DNA of 48,590 nt from Mucilaginibacter sp. (GTDB lineage Bacteria > Bacteroidota > Bacteroidia > Sphingobacteriales > Sphingobacteriaceae). Of the stretch, positions 1 through 7,103 are shown piece after piece (within the stretch, counting starts at the first letter, position 1; each line of letters starts with the position of its first letter). The DNA is taken from contig JAQBOV010000066.1 in NCBI GenBank assembly GCA_028287895.1, positions 1 to 48,590 on the forward strand, in the 5' to 3' direction. Under the pieces are notes generated by a model. That model was not told where the DNA came from. It ran no database searches and saw only the letters and a program-made list of their open reading frames with translations. The translations under genes and the position numbers were made by a program.

Positions 1-3
1 GGT

Positions 4-771
4 TCACACACCAAAAACTATTTTTGAATTTTCTGTAGTAGTAGCCGCCACAGTTTCCAGACTTATTTGATGCAAATCGGCTACTTTTTGAGCCACATAG
101 ATCAAATAAGAACTTTCATTGGGCTTGCCCCGGTGCGGAACGGGCGTAAGATAAGGAGAATCTGTTTCTAAAACTAGGTGCTTGATGTCAATTTGCTGTA
201 CAATTTTATCGAGCCCTGCGTTTTTATAGGTCACCACGCCGCCAATGCCGAGGTAAAAGCCCAGTGCGATCACTTTTTGCGCCTGCTCCAATGTACCGGT
301 AAAGCAATGGAAAATACCGCGCAAATCTTCATCCTGTTCTTGCTGTAATACGGCGTAAACTTCGTCAAACGCGTCGCGGCAGTGGATCACTATAGGCAAT
401 TTTAGTTTTTTTGCCCAAGCGATCTGCATTTTAAAAGCTTCCATCTGCTCTTTCAGAAAGGTCTTATCCCAATACAGATCGATCCCTATTTCGCCTATGG
501 CATATATTTTATGCTGAGGTATTGCCCTGCCGATGGCACTGAGCTCATCCTGCCAGCTTGCTTTTACATCGCAGGGATGCAGCCCAAGCATAGCAAAGCA
601 GTTATCCGGGAAGGTCTTTGCCTGGCTCATTACCAGCTCAATCGAAGACGAATCCACATTAGGCAGAAATAAACGTTCTATGCCGCTGGCAAGGCAGCGC
701 TGCATCAAGGTTTCTCTTTTTACGGGGTCGGTCTCGTAATACTGGTGGGTATGGGTATCCGTAAGTATCAT
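4..771 (-). CDS. tatD: TatD family metal-dependent hydrolase
   Basis: A 255-residue TIM-barrel amidohydrolase-type DNase of the TatD/YcfH family, a cytoplasmic metal-dependent nuclease/phosphoesterase. Metal-binding motifs appear in family order: DTHTH (His7, His9), the GEIGID glutamate motif near residue 95, HCRDAF, HCFTG and ETDSPY near the C-terminus. Length is normal for the family. It is the last gene of the minus-strand group after nrnA and the two FKBP genes. A terminator hairpin precedes it, and its own TAATTTTG box lies only four bases before the ATG. The family is clear; the true in vivo substrate of TatD paralogues varies, so DNase activity is an assumption from the family. Confidence 0.93.
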   Translation of the reverse strand: MILTDTHTHQYYETDPVKRETLMQRCLASGIERLFLPNVDSSSIELVMSQAKTFPDNCFAMLGLHPCDVKASWQDELSAIGRAIPQHKIYAIGEIGIDLYWDKTFLKEQMEAFKMQIAWAKKLKLPIVIHCRDAFDEVYAVLQQEQDEDLRGIFHCFTGTLEQAQKVIALGFYLGIGGVVTYKNAGLDKIVQQIDIKHLVLETDSPYLTPVPHRGKPNESSYLIYVAQKVADLHQISLETVAATTTENSKIVFGV

Positions 772-775
772 GGTA

Positions 776-783
776 CAAAATTA
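776..783 (-). promoter_or_regulatory. Predicted -7 box of tatD, four bases from the ATG
   Basis: Minus-strand TAATTTTG matches the Bacteroidota -7 consensus TAnnTTTG. Only four bases separate it from the tatD ATG at 771, so the predicted transcript starts at or next to the start codon. The box is also the T-rich tail of the terminator hairpin of the upstream FKBP gene. The -33 region falls in that hairpin and shows no TTG, so this is less secure than the other boxes in this window. Confidence 0.5.
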
Positions 784-811
784 AACAGCCCCCGGATTAT
801 CGGGGGCTGTT
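784..811 (-). terminator. Intrinsic terminator downstream of FKBP gene
   Basis: An 11-bp perfect stem (AACAGCCCCCG pairing with CGGGGGCTGTT) has a 6-base loop. On the minus strand it is followed by TTTAATTTTG. It lies directly after the stop of the FKBP gene at 814 and ends that transcript. Part of its T tract doubles as the tatD -7 box. Confidence 0.8.
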
Positions 812-813
812 AT

Positions 814-1764
814 TTAACTTTTCTTTTTTGCCGTGGTATGCTTTTTGGCCGGCGCTTTCTTTGCAGCCGGTTTACTTACCGCAGGCTTCGTCGGTTTGAT
901 CTTTACCAGTTCCACATCGAATACCAAAGTACTGTACGGCGCGATATCAGAGCCGGCGCCTTCGGCACCGTAACCTAAACCGGATGGAATAATAAACTCA
1001 GCCCTTGAACCTTCATTCAGCAAAAGCAGGCCTTCGTCCCAGCCCTTTATCACTTGTCCCTGGCCTACTACCACTTTTATTGGCTCGTACTTGCGGTCGC
1101 CTTGCTGCAAATTTGCTTTTTGGGCCTCTGCCTGCAGGCTCGAATCAAAAACTTTTCCATCAATAGTACGCCCGGTATAGTTAACCAGCAACGTGTCGCC
1201 CGGCAACGGCTTGCGTTTCAGTGAGGGTTGAGTAATTACATATTTCAATCCCGACGCCGTAGTGGTAACGGTCAATTTATGATCGGCAATATATTTATTG
1301 GCAGCAGTCATTTCAGCCGTCTTAACCTCGGTCATCGCATCATCCAAAGATTGTACTTTACTGATCTTTAAAATAAATATCAGCGAACTCCCCTTTGCCA
1401 GGAATGGCGGCCGCTGATCCTCATGCCCTTTAAAAACCGAATCTGACGGGACTTTGACGTAAGCACTATCTTTTGCAGTTAGCAAAGGGAATACATCCAT
1501 CAAATCACCTGCATTCTGTGAAGGCTGCACCTGGATTTTTAAGGGATGGCCTAACGTATAACTGCTAAAAAGAACAGAGTCTTTTTCAGTTTTTTGTATT
1601 ACATCGAAGGTGATTACATCATTCAGTTTAATCTTATCGCCGGGATTACTTGTAAATACTTTTACAAGGGCGCCTTTTGGCGTATGCACCAAATTATCCT
1701 GTGCATTTACCTGCAAACTAAAAACCAGATATAATGAAATAATCAAAACAAGCTTGTTCGTCAT
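814..1764 (-). CDS. Secreted FKBP-type peptidyl-prolyl isomerase with Lys-rich tail
   Basis: 316 residues. An N-terminal signal peptide (about 1-21, ending NAQ) indicates export to the periplasm. Residues about 28-135 resemble a degenerate first FKBP-like module (GDKIKLNDVITFDV...ILKISKV). Residues about 186-290 are a good FKBP domain with PGDTLLVNYTG, GKVFDSS, VIKGWDEGLLLLNEG, FIIPSGLGYG and LVFDVELVKI. The last ~27 residues are a Lys/Ala/Pro-rich tail. It should catalyse cis-trans isomerisation of prolyl bonds in envelope proteins. It shares architecture with the neighbouring FKBP lipoprotein, suggesting tandem duplication followed by divergence of anchoring and tail. A strong hairpin separates the two genes. 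Confidence 0.9.
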   Translation of the reverse strand: MTNKLVLIISLYLVFSLQVNAQDNLVHTPKGALVKVFTSNPGDKIKLNDVITFDVIQKTEKDSVLFSSYTLGHPLKIQVQPSQNAGDLMDVFPLLTAKDSAYVKVPSDSVFKGHEDQRPPFLAKGSSLIFILKISKVQSLDDAMTEVKTAEMTAANKYIADHKLTVTTTASGLKYVITQPSLKRKPLPGDTLLVNYTGRTIDGKVFDSSLQAEAQKANLQQGDRKYEPIKVVVGQGQVIKGWDEGLLLLNEGSRAEFIIPSGLGYGAEGAGSDIAPYSTLVFDVELVKIKPTKPAVSKPAAKKAPAKKHTTAKKKS

Positions 1765-1768
1765 CTAT

Positions 1769-1804
1769 TTAAAAAATAAAAAGTCCCCCGGTTAAACCGG
1801 GGGA
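1769..1804 (-). terminator. Intrinsic terminator between the two FKBP genes
   Basis: A 9-bp perfect stem (TCCCCCGGT pairing with ACCGGGGGA, 1784-1804) has a 3-base loop. On the minus strand it is followed by CTTTTTATTTTTT. It lies after the stop of the FKBP lipoprotein gene and only 20 bases before the ATG of the next FKBP gene. I find no TAnnTTTG box between them, so the downstream gene may depend on read-through. Confidence 0.82.
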
Positions 1805-1818
1805 TTATATAAAATCAA

Positions 1819-2814
1819 TTATTTTTTTGTCTGCTGCTGCTTTGCCTGTTGCTGCAGCTGTTGCAATGTCATGGGAGCCTGTGGCACAGCTTTCTTAGCA
1901 TTCGGGTCCGGATGAGTAATGCTTACCAGTTCCACATCAAACACAAGCGGTGTAAACGGTTGAATGATCTGGTACCCCTGTTCGCCATAAGCCAGTTTTG
2001 AAGGGATAACAAAAGTAGCTTTAGCGCCTTTATTCAACAGCAGCAAACCTTCGTCCCAGCCCGGGATCACTCCTTTAACACCAACCGGAATACGGATAGC
2101 TTTGTATTGCATTCCAGGGTTATATGTTTTATTTTGCTGTGCAACTTCCTTGATGTTGGTTTCAAAAACCTTACCATTAAGGTATTTGGCGGTATAAAGC
2201 ACTTCGGCGGTATCGCCAACTGCTGGTTTATCACCGGTACCCTGTTTGGTCATTACATAATTTAACCCTGACGGAGTAGTAGTAACAGCAAGTTTATTAT
2301 CATCTATGTATTTTTTGATCTTGGCAGGCTCTGCTTTCCTGAGCACATCGGCCTGCGCCTTCATGTAACGGGTAATGCGGCTATTAAATGCAGTATCGCT
2401 CAAGGTACCTTTAGGGATCACTTTTTCAATTTTAACCTCGTAAACAATGTACTTGCCCTTGAAAGGCGGCCTGCGCGTTCCTTTTTTATATATAGAATCA
2501 ATATTCGTTTTTATGGTAGCGCTGTCACCTTCAGCTAATAATCTAACCCCGGCAAAAATATCGCCGCCGGCCTGTGCCTTCTGCAAAAGCGTCACAATAG
2601 GATGCCCTGCCTCATAGGTGCTCATCAAAACAGAGTCGCCATCGGTTTTTGCAACCAGGTTAAGGCTTATAAAGTCGCCCTCTTTTATTTTGGCTCCGCC
2701 TTTATCGACATGGATATCGTATAACAATCCGCCAGTGCCTTTTTTAAATCCGCCATTGCAGCTCGCTAATCCTAGTGCTGCAAAAGCTAAAAACATTAAG
2801 TTTTTCTTCATCAT
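1819..2814 (-). CDS. FKBP-type peptidyl-prolyl isomerase lipoprotein
   Basis: 331 residues. The N-terminus is a lipoprotein signal with lipobox LASC, acylated Cys predicted at residue 19. As in the neighbouring FKBP, a degenerate first FKBP-like module (about 36-135) precedes a complete FKBP domain (about 200-303: VGDTAEVLYTAKYLNGKVFETN, VIPGWDEGLLLLNKG, FVIPSKLAYG, FDVELVSI). A Gln-rich tail of about 25 residues closes it. Its ATG directly abuts the TAA of the nrnA-like gene, so the two are translated from one transcript, and a terminator follows. Role inferred from family: prolyl isomerisation or chaperoning at an outer envelope membrane. Confidence 0.92.
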   Translation of the reverse strand: MMKKNLMFLAFAALGLASCNGGFKKGTGGLLYDIHVDKGGAKIKEGDFISLNLVAKTDGDSVLMSTYEAGHPIVTLLQKAQAGGDIFAGVRLLAEGDSATIKTNIDSIYKKGTRRPPFKGKYIVYEVKIEKVIPKGTLSDTAFNSRITRYMKAQADVLRKAEPAKIKKYIDDNKLAVTTTPSGLNYVMTKQGTGDKPAVGDTAEVLYTAKYLNGKVFETNIKEVAQQNKTYNPGMQYKAIRIPVGVKGVIPGWDEGLLLLNKGAKATFVIPSKLAYGEQGYQIIQPFTPLVFDVELVSITHPDPNAKKAVPQAPMTLQQLQQQAKQQQTKK

Positions 2815-3825
2815 TTATTGTATTAATAGTTTTTTATATTCGGGTAAAATTAGTTTAAATTGTTTAATAACCTCTTCAAGGCTACCTGTTGAAGTGCCCC
2901 CGGCCGCATTGCGGTGACCGCCGCCATTGAAATATCGTTTGCAAATATCATTAGCAGGGAACTCCCCTCTTGACCTTAACGAAAGTTTTACCTTATCAGT
3001 ACGTTCAACAATAAAAGCTGCCAGGCGGATACCTGTTATTGATAAAGCATAGTTGACTATTCCTTCGGTATCCCCGGTAATTACATCATATTTTTCCAGT
3101 TCCTGTTTATTAACCGATATGATAGCTGTATTAAACTCATGCAATACCTCCAGTCTTTCGCTTAAACAGTGGCCCAAAAAGCGCAGTCTGCTTTCGGATG
3201 AGTTACTGTAGACCAGCTCGTGTATACGCCAGTTGACTGCACCTGCATCGATCAGATCTGCTGCTATCCGATGTACTTCGGATGTTGTATTTGGCAGCCG
3301 GAATGATGCAGAATCGGTCATAATGCCGGTATAAAGGCAGGTTGCCACGTCTTTGTTGACCAATGCTTTATTATTCAATTGATTGACAATAAAATCATAT
3401 ACCAGTTGGGCACTTGCGCAGGCATTAATATCCCAGTGACGATAATCATCGAAATCCTCCGGATCAAGGTGATGATCGATCATGATCTTAACCGCCGCAC
3501 TCTGACGAACCAGTTCACCCAGTTCATTAATCCGGCTCAGTGCGTTAAAATCAAGACAAAAAATAAGTTCGGCAGCAGCTACCAAAGCAGCGGCCTGTTC
3601 CGTATGTTCCGTATAGATCATCACTTCCCCGTTGCAGGGCAGCCAGGCCAAAAAGTCGGGATAATCCGTCGGTGTAATCACTTTTGCATGGTGTCCCTGC
3701 TGAATCAAATAGTTATACAAGCCCAAAGAAGAGCCCATCGCATCACCATCAGGCTTATGATGGGTGGTGATCACTATTTTACGGGGTTGTAATAAAAGTT
3801 CTTTAAGTGCAGCTAATTCCAGCAT
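2815..3825 (-). CDS. nrnA: DHH/DHHA1 phosphoesterase, NrnA-like (nanoRNase/pAp phosphatase)
   Basis: About 336 residues from the ATG at 3825. An upstream in-frame start at 3846 lies within a promoter box, so the inner ATG is chosen. DHH-domain motifs are HHKPDGDAMGSS, FCLDFNAL and the diagnostic MIDHHLDPE. The DHHA1 part ends with FNGGGHRNAAGG. Members degrade 2-5 nt RNA oligomers and dephosphorylate 3'-phosphoadenosine 5'-phosphate using Mn2+ in the cytoplasm. It is first gene of an operon whose second gene, an FKBP lipoprotein, starts on the base after its stop codon. Family assignment is secure; which of the two activities dominates is not readable from sequence. Confidence 0.93.
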   Translation of the reverse strand: MLELAALKELLLQPRKIVITTHHKPDGDAMGSSLGLYNYLIQQGHHAKVITPTDYPDFLAWLPCNGEVMIYTEHTEQAAALVAAAELIFCLDFNALSRINELGELVRQSAAVKIMIDHHLDPEDFDDYRHWDINACASAQLVYDFIVNQLNNKALVNKDVATCLYTGIMTDSASFRLPNTTSEVHRIAADLIDAGAVNWRIHELVYSNSSESRLRFLGHCLSERLEVLHEFNTAIISVNKQELEKYDVITGDTEGIVNYALSITGIRLAAFIVERTDKVKLSLRSRGEFPANDICKRYFNGGGHRNAAGGTSTGSLEEVIKQFKLILPEYKKLLIQ

Positions 3826-3831
3826 CCATTT

Positions 3832-3851
3832 CAAAAATAGCTGCAAAGCTA
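3832..3851 (-). promoter_or_regulatory. Two overlapping-range -7 boxes upstream of nrnA
   Basis: Two minus-strand matches to TAnnTTTG lie upstream of the nrnA ATG at 3825: TATTTTTG (3832-3839, six bases from the ATG) and TAGCTTTG (3844-3851, 18 bases away). They could give one near-leaderless and one short-leader transcript. Confidence 0.55.
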
Positions 3852-3929
3852 AATAAATATATTAAATACGAACTATCTAATTATAAAGCGAAAAGGGTTT
3901 ATTTAATTATTTTATAAAGGATAAAACGC

Positions 3930-3937
3930 TACTTTTG
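3930..3937 (+). promoter_or_regulatory. Predicted -7 box of ndk
   Basis: TACTTTTG matches TAnnTTTG and is followed by CGG. The ndk ATG is 18 bases downstream, giving a leader of roughly 14 bases. It rules out an upstream in-frame TTG at 3935 as start. Confidence 0.6.
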
Positions 3938-3955
3938 CGGCAATTGACAGATAAT

Positions 3956-4375
3956 ATGGAAACTAATAAAACATTCACCATGATTAAGCCCGATGCTGTT
4001 GCCAATGGCCACACCGGTGCGATTATAGATCATATAATAAAAGGCGGTTTTAAGATCACCGCTATGAAATACCTTTGGCTGAGCCCTGAAAAAGCTGGTC
4101 AGTTCTACGCGGTGCACAAGGCGCGTCCTTTTTACCATGATTTGGTATCATTTATGTCTTCAGGACCTATTGTTGCTGCTATCCTTGAAAAGGACGGTGC
4201 GGTTGAAGATTTCCGCAAGCTGATCGGTGCTACCGACCCGGCTAAAGCTGAACCCGGCACTATCCGCAACCTGTTTGCCAAATCGATTGATGCAAATGCC
4301 GTTCACGGATCAGATTCTGATGAGAACGCCGGGATTGAAGGCAATTTCTTTTTCTCGGCTTTCGAGAAATTCTGA
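3956..4375 (+). CDS. ndk: Nucleoside diphosphate kinase
   Basis: 139 residues from the ATG at 3956. It transfers the gamma phosphate of ATP to NDPs through a phosphohistidine, balancing NTP and dNTP pools in the cytoplasm. Visible features are [10 protein letters not shown] at the N-terminus (Lys11), the catalytic signature [12 protein letters not shown] with His117 as phosphoacceptor, and the C-terminal EGNFFF. Length is right for the short bacterial form. It is a single-gene transcript: own promoter box 18 bases upstream and a perfect 13-bp hairpin after the stop. The upstream TTG start is rejected because it lies inside the promoter box. Confidence 0.97.
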   Translation: METNKTFTMIKPDAVANGHTGAIIDHIIKGGFKITAMKYLWLSPEKAGQFYAVHKARPFYHDLVSFMSSGPIVAAILEKDGAVEDFRKLIGATDPAKAEPGTIRNLFAKSIDANAVHGSDSDENAGIEGNFFFSAFEKF

Positions 4376-4380
4376 ATTTT

Positions 4381-4418
4381 ATTCCGGATATGGGTAGTAA
4401 GATATCCATATCCGGAAT
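4381..4418 (+). terminator. Hairpin terminator after ndk
   Basis: A perfect 13-bp stem, ATTCCGGATATGG pairing with CCATATCCGGAAT, has a 12-base loop and begins 5 bases after the ndk stop. The T tract is poor (TTATTCCCCC), so it may act as a 3'-end stabiliser as well as a terminator. Confidence 0.65.
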
Positions 4419-4485
4419 TTATTCCCCCGTTACTTGTTTTTTCAAACTTAAAATAATAGCTTTACTGTATTGTAAATGATATAGT

Positions 4486-4524
4486 TATGCCACCGGGTTT
4501 TGGCATGGCATGATTATTGGCATA
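4486..4524 (+). other. Mutually exclusive hairpins ahead of small membrane ORF
   Basis: TATGCCA (4486-4492) can pair either with TGGCAT at 4501-4506 or with TGGCATA at 4518-4524. A third TGGCAT-like half overlaps 4506-4512. The structures compete and end 22 bases before the ATG at 4547. Function unknown. Confidence 0.3.
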
Positions 4525-4546
4525 GCGTTAGTTAAAACCTACAATT

Positions 4547-4750
4547 ATGAAATTGCTGATAAAATGTTTGGTGTATGCCTTAATTATAACGGCTGTAATT
4601 GTTGTTAACTCACTTTTTTTCCTTCATCACCCGCCCGAAGTCCAATTGGTATTTATAACCCCCGGAGTGATCATACTTGGTTATTCAATTATCAGTGATG
4701 ATTTCAGGAAAAAGTCTCTAGTAAGAGCCAGATGGTCTAGAGGAAGATAA
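4547..4750 (+). CDS. Small two-helix membrane protein, unknown
   Basis: 67 residues, no recognised family. The N-terminal 26 residues form a hydrophobic helix (KCLVYALIITAVIVVNSLFF). A second hydrophobic stretch covers about 34-50 (LVFITPGVIILGYSII). The C-terminus is basic (FRKKSLVRARWSRGR). It reads like a small inner-membrane protein with a cytoplasmic basic tail. No clear Shine-Dalgarno site precedes it, and its last 14 bases overlap the 3' end of the convergent dciA-like gene. It may be a real short gene or a chance hydrophobic ORF; the start is the only plausible ATG. Confidence 0.5.
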   Translation: MKLLIKCLVYALIITAVIVVNSLFFLHHPPEVQLVFITPGVIILGYSIISDDFRKKSLVRARWSRGR

Positions 4751-5027
4751 TCTCTTCGACTAATATCACTTTAGCTTCCTGATTGATCTTATCAATTATT
4801 TGCCTGCGCATCATTGTCAGTTCGTTTTTTATCACTGATGATTCAATACGTAAAAACAGTTTTTTATCGTGAATATATATTTCCTTGGTCCTGTTTGCAA
4901 CTGATTTACCAACCATTTGAGGCCATGCGGTTATAATACCGGTCTCGTCATAACGCCGCTTGATTTTATAAACCTGCAACATTTGCTCAATAGCTTCCTT
5001 GAGCGTTTTATCATTGGTTCTGCCCAT
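4737..5027 (-). CDS. DciA/DUF721 family protein, candidate DnaB helicase loader
   Basis: 96 residues from the ATG at 5027; an in-frame TTG one codon upstream is ignored because a GGAGG motif sits at the right distance from the ATG. The DUF721 core is visible: LKEAIEQML near the N-terminus, then ITAWPQMVGKSVANRTKEIYIHDKKLFLRIESSVIKNEL. DciA is the ancestral bacterial replicative-helicase operator, acting with DnaB. The gene overlaps the end of recF by 17 bases, the standard recF-DUF721 pair of Bacteroidota, so it is translationally coupled to recF. The DciA role in this phylum is inferred from the family. Confidence 0.85.
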   Translation of the reverse strand: MGRTNDKTLKEAIEQMLQVYKIKRRYDETGIITAWPQMVGKSVANRTKEIYIHDKKLFLRIESSVIKNELTMMRRQIIDKINQEAKVILVEEIIFL

Positions 5028-6120
5028 CAATTTCGCCTCCTGTTACATTAAACAATCTCAGATCCACATTAATTTTCTTAAATATATTTTCAACCTTAAC
5101 GGCGCTCGTATCGGTAAGAAACACCTGCCCAAAATCCTGGTTGGATACCATTTGCATTAATTTGGTTACGCGGCTATCATCAAGTTTGTCAAAAATATCG
5201 TCCAGCAGCAGCAGCGGTTTAAACCCTTTTTGCTGATATAAAAAACTATACTGCGCCAGCTTAAGCGCTATCAAAAATGATTTTTGCTGGCCTTGCGAAC
5301 CGAACTTTTTCATGGGCATGCCATGAATAGCGAACTGAAGTTCGTCCTTATGTATGCCGGTAGTGGTTCGCTCTAACAGGCGGTCCCGCTCGGTATTTTT
5401 CTTCAGTAATCCGGCAAAATCCTCCTGCAATAACTGCGATTCATAAACCAGCTCGACCTGCTCGGCGTCACCGCTTAAGAACCGGTAATGCCTGTTAAAT
5501 ACGGGAGTAAAGCCTTCCATAAAAGCTTTACGTTTTTCAAATATCAGCTTACCGGAACTGAGCAGTTGTTCATCAAACACGGCCAGCAATTCGGGATCGT
5601 ACCTGCCGGTATCAGCAATGCGTTTTAATAAGGCATTCCGGTTGATCAATACCTTATTATAGGCGATCAGTTCATCAAGGTACCGGTTATCTGTTTGTGA
5701 TATCACATTATCGATAAACCTGCGACGCTCTTCGCTGCCTTCGATAATGATACTGATATCATAAGGTGATACCATCACCAAAGGGAACAAACCAATATGA
5801 TCAGCCAGGCGTTGATAATCTTTCTTATTACGCTTAAACTGCTTCTTTTGATTGCGCTTTACCCCGCATGCGATCGCTTCCTTCGTGCCGTTTTTATTAA
5901 ATGTACCGTTGATAATAAAAAAATCTGTCCCATGCTTTATCTGCTGACTATCAATGGGATTAAAATAGCTTTTACACAACGACAGGTAATGTATGGCATC
6001 CAGCAAATTGGTTTTACCGGCGCCGTTATTGCCGGTAAATGCATTAACCCCCGCGCTGAAAGTGAGTTCGGCTTCGGTATAGTTTTTGAAGTTAATAACA
6101 GATAATTGCTGTAAATACAT
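5011..6120 (-). CDS. recF: DNA replication and repair protein RecF
   Basis: 369 residues from the ATG at 6120. An upstream in-frame start at 6141 lies above the promoter box and is rejected. It is an SMC-like ATPase that loads RecA onto gapped DNA with RecO and RecR. Seen: N-terminal FKNYTEAELTF typical of RecF, Walker A GNNGAGKT at 30-37, the signature GSQGQQKSFLIALKLAQ, Walker B LLLLDDIFDKLD, and a D-loop region ending QVFLTDT. Length is normal. It is the first gene of a two-gene unit with dciA, with which it overlaps. Confidence 0.96.
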   Translation of the reverse strand: MYLQQLSVINFKNYTEAELTFSAGVNAFTGNNGAGKTNLLDAIHYLSLCKSYFNPIDSQQIKHGTDFFIINGTFNKNGTKEAIACGVKRNQKKQFKRNKKDYQRLADHIGLFPLVMVSPYDISIIIEGSEERRRFIDNVISQTDNRYLDELIAYNKVLINRNALLKRIADTGRYDPELLAVFDEQLLSSGKLIFEKRKAFMEGFTPVFNRHYRFLSGDAEQVELVYESQLLQEDFAGLLKKNTERDRLLERTTTGIHKDELQFAIHGMPMKKFGSQGQQKSFLIALKLAQYSFLYQQKGFKPLLLLDDIFDKLDDSRVTKLMQMVSNQDFGQVFLTDTSAVKVENIFKKINVDLRLFNVTGGEIDGQNQ

Positions 6121-6129
6121 AAAGGTTTT

Positions 6130-6137
6130 CAAAGGTA
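6130..6137 (-). promoter_or_regulatory. Predicted -7 box of recF, nine bases from the ATG
   Basis: Minus-strand TACCTTTG matches TAnnTTTG; nine bases separate it from the recF ATG. Predicted leader is about five bases, too short for ribosome-binding-site pairing. Confidence 0.6.
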
Positions 6138-6144
6138 GCAATTA

Positions 6145-6251
6145 AGTTGATTAGGTTGGATTGAGCGCTGAATGACTAAGATCAAGTTCTCCCGGGGTCA
6201 TTTACAACATTTATAACCACTTAACCCGGTCAAGCGCTCAGTCAATCAACT
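6145..6251. repeat. Two-tier inverted repeat between recF and the TPR gene
   Basis: Outer arms AGTTGATT (6145-6152) and AATCAACT (6244-6251) enclose inner arms TGAGCGCT (6162-6169) and AGCGCTCA (6233-6240). The centre carries CCCGGGG and ACCCGG. The arms are symmetric in order although spacings differ slightly, so it could be a decayed hairpin element or an operator-like dyad between two divergent promoters. The string ATTAAGTTGAT is shared with the hairpin at 44305-44315. Confidence 0.5.
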
Positions 6252-6277
6252 ACTAATTAATTATTTACAACAACCTA

Positions 6278-6307
6278 TTGCTAACAAACTTGAAAACTGT
6301 ATTTTTG
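6278..6307 (+). promoter_or_regulatory. Promoter of TPR-ribH unit
   Basis: A TTG at 6278-6280 (-33 element), a 19-bp spacer, then TATTTTTG at 6300-6307 (-7 element). The ATG is 22 bases after the box. This is one of the best matches to the Bacteroidota two-box consensus in the window. Confidence 0.7.
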
Positions 6308-6329
6308 CGAACTTAATTTTAGAATAGAA

Positions 6330-7007
6330 ATGTCAAAAACCCAAGCGAATACCAAGGTCATAGTGAATGATAAGGATTTTGGACAGACCGGTAAATTTGT
6401 GCGTGAAAATCAAAAAAGCTTGCTTTTTATTGCCGTTGCCATTGTGGCGATGGTAATTATTTACTTTGGTTATCAAAAAATGTACCTTGCACCGCGCGAA
6501 GAGAAGGCTGCAAACCAAATGTATGTAGCACAGGATTTTTGGGCAAAAAAAGAATGGGATAAAGCCATAAAAGGTGATGCCGGCTATCCGGGATTTGAAA
6601 AGATCCTTAGCGATTACAGCAATACCAAAGCAGCTAACCTGGCTTACTTTTACCTGGGCATTGCTTATTTAAACAAAGGCGAATATCGTAAAGCGATTGA
6701 CAACTTAACCAATTATCGTGGCGGCGACAACATGGTTACCGCTGAAGCGTTGGGCAGTACAGGGGATGCCTACACAGAGCTGAAGGATTATGACAAAGCG
6801 TCAACCTACTTTAAAAAAGCCGCGGATAAGGCAGGCAATAATTTTTTATCGCCGTTTTATTTAAAGAAGCTTGGATTAGCTTATGAAGCACAGAACGACA
6901 ATAAGTCTGCTGCCGATGCTTATAAAAAAATAAAAACAGATTATCCTGAAAGCAACGAAGCACAAAGCATGGATGCCTACATTGCCCGTGTTGAAGCCAA
7001 GCTGTAA
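6330..7007 (+). CDS. Membrane-anchored TPR protein (YfgM-like)
   Basis: 225 residues with a short cytoplasmic N-terminus, one transmembrane helix (about 31-52, SLLFIAVAIVAMVIIYFGY) and a periplasmic region of about four tetratricopeptide units (AANLAYFYLGIAYLNKGEYRKAIDNL; AEALGSTGDAYTELKDYDKASTYFKKA; PFYLKKLGLAYEAQNDNKSAADAYKKI). The topology matches YfgM-like ancillary proteins of the Sec translocon/chaperone network, but that function is only an analogy. A good two-box promoter lies upstream, and ribH follows 96 bases later without an obvious terminator. Confidence 0.88.
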   Translation: MSKTQANTKVIVNDKDFGQTGKFVRENQKSLLFIAVAIVAMVIIYFGYQKMYLAPREEKAANQMYVAQDFWAKKEWDKAIKGDAGYPGFEKILSDYSNTKAANLAYFYLGIAYLNKGEYRKAIDNLTNYRGGDNMVTAEALGSTGDAYTELKDYDKASTYFKKAADKAGNNFLSPFYLKKLGLAYEAQNDNKSAADAYKKIKTDYPESNEAQSMDAYIARVEAKL

Positions 7008-7015
7008 AGCATTTT

Positions 7016-7100
7016 AAAATTCGAATTTTCGATTTCGAATTTATTTAAGGCTTACTGGTTCAATTTTTCAATTCGATTAAAATTTCGAAATCCGAAATAA
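7016..7100. repeat. TTCGAA-rich palindromic spacer between TPR gene and ribH
   Basis: Begins with a perfect 14-base palindrome, AAAATTCGAATTTT (7016-7029), followed by GATTTCGAATTT, later CAATTCGATT and ATTTCGAAAT. The TTCGAA core recurs three times with degenerate copies. It looks like a decayed short intergenic repeat, not a gene or a terminator. A related string (ATCGAATTTCGGATGTCCGG) occurs near 19530. Confidence 0.45.
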
Positions 7101-7103
7101 CGC

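Noticed and set aside
6330..7103. FMN riboswitch upstream of ribH
   Set aside because: The spacer is only 96 bases of AT-rich palindromes and has none of the conserved RFN elements.
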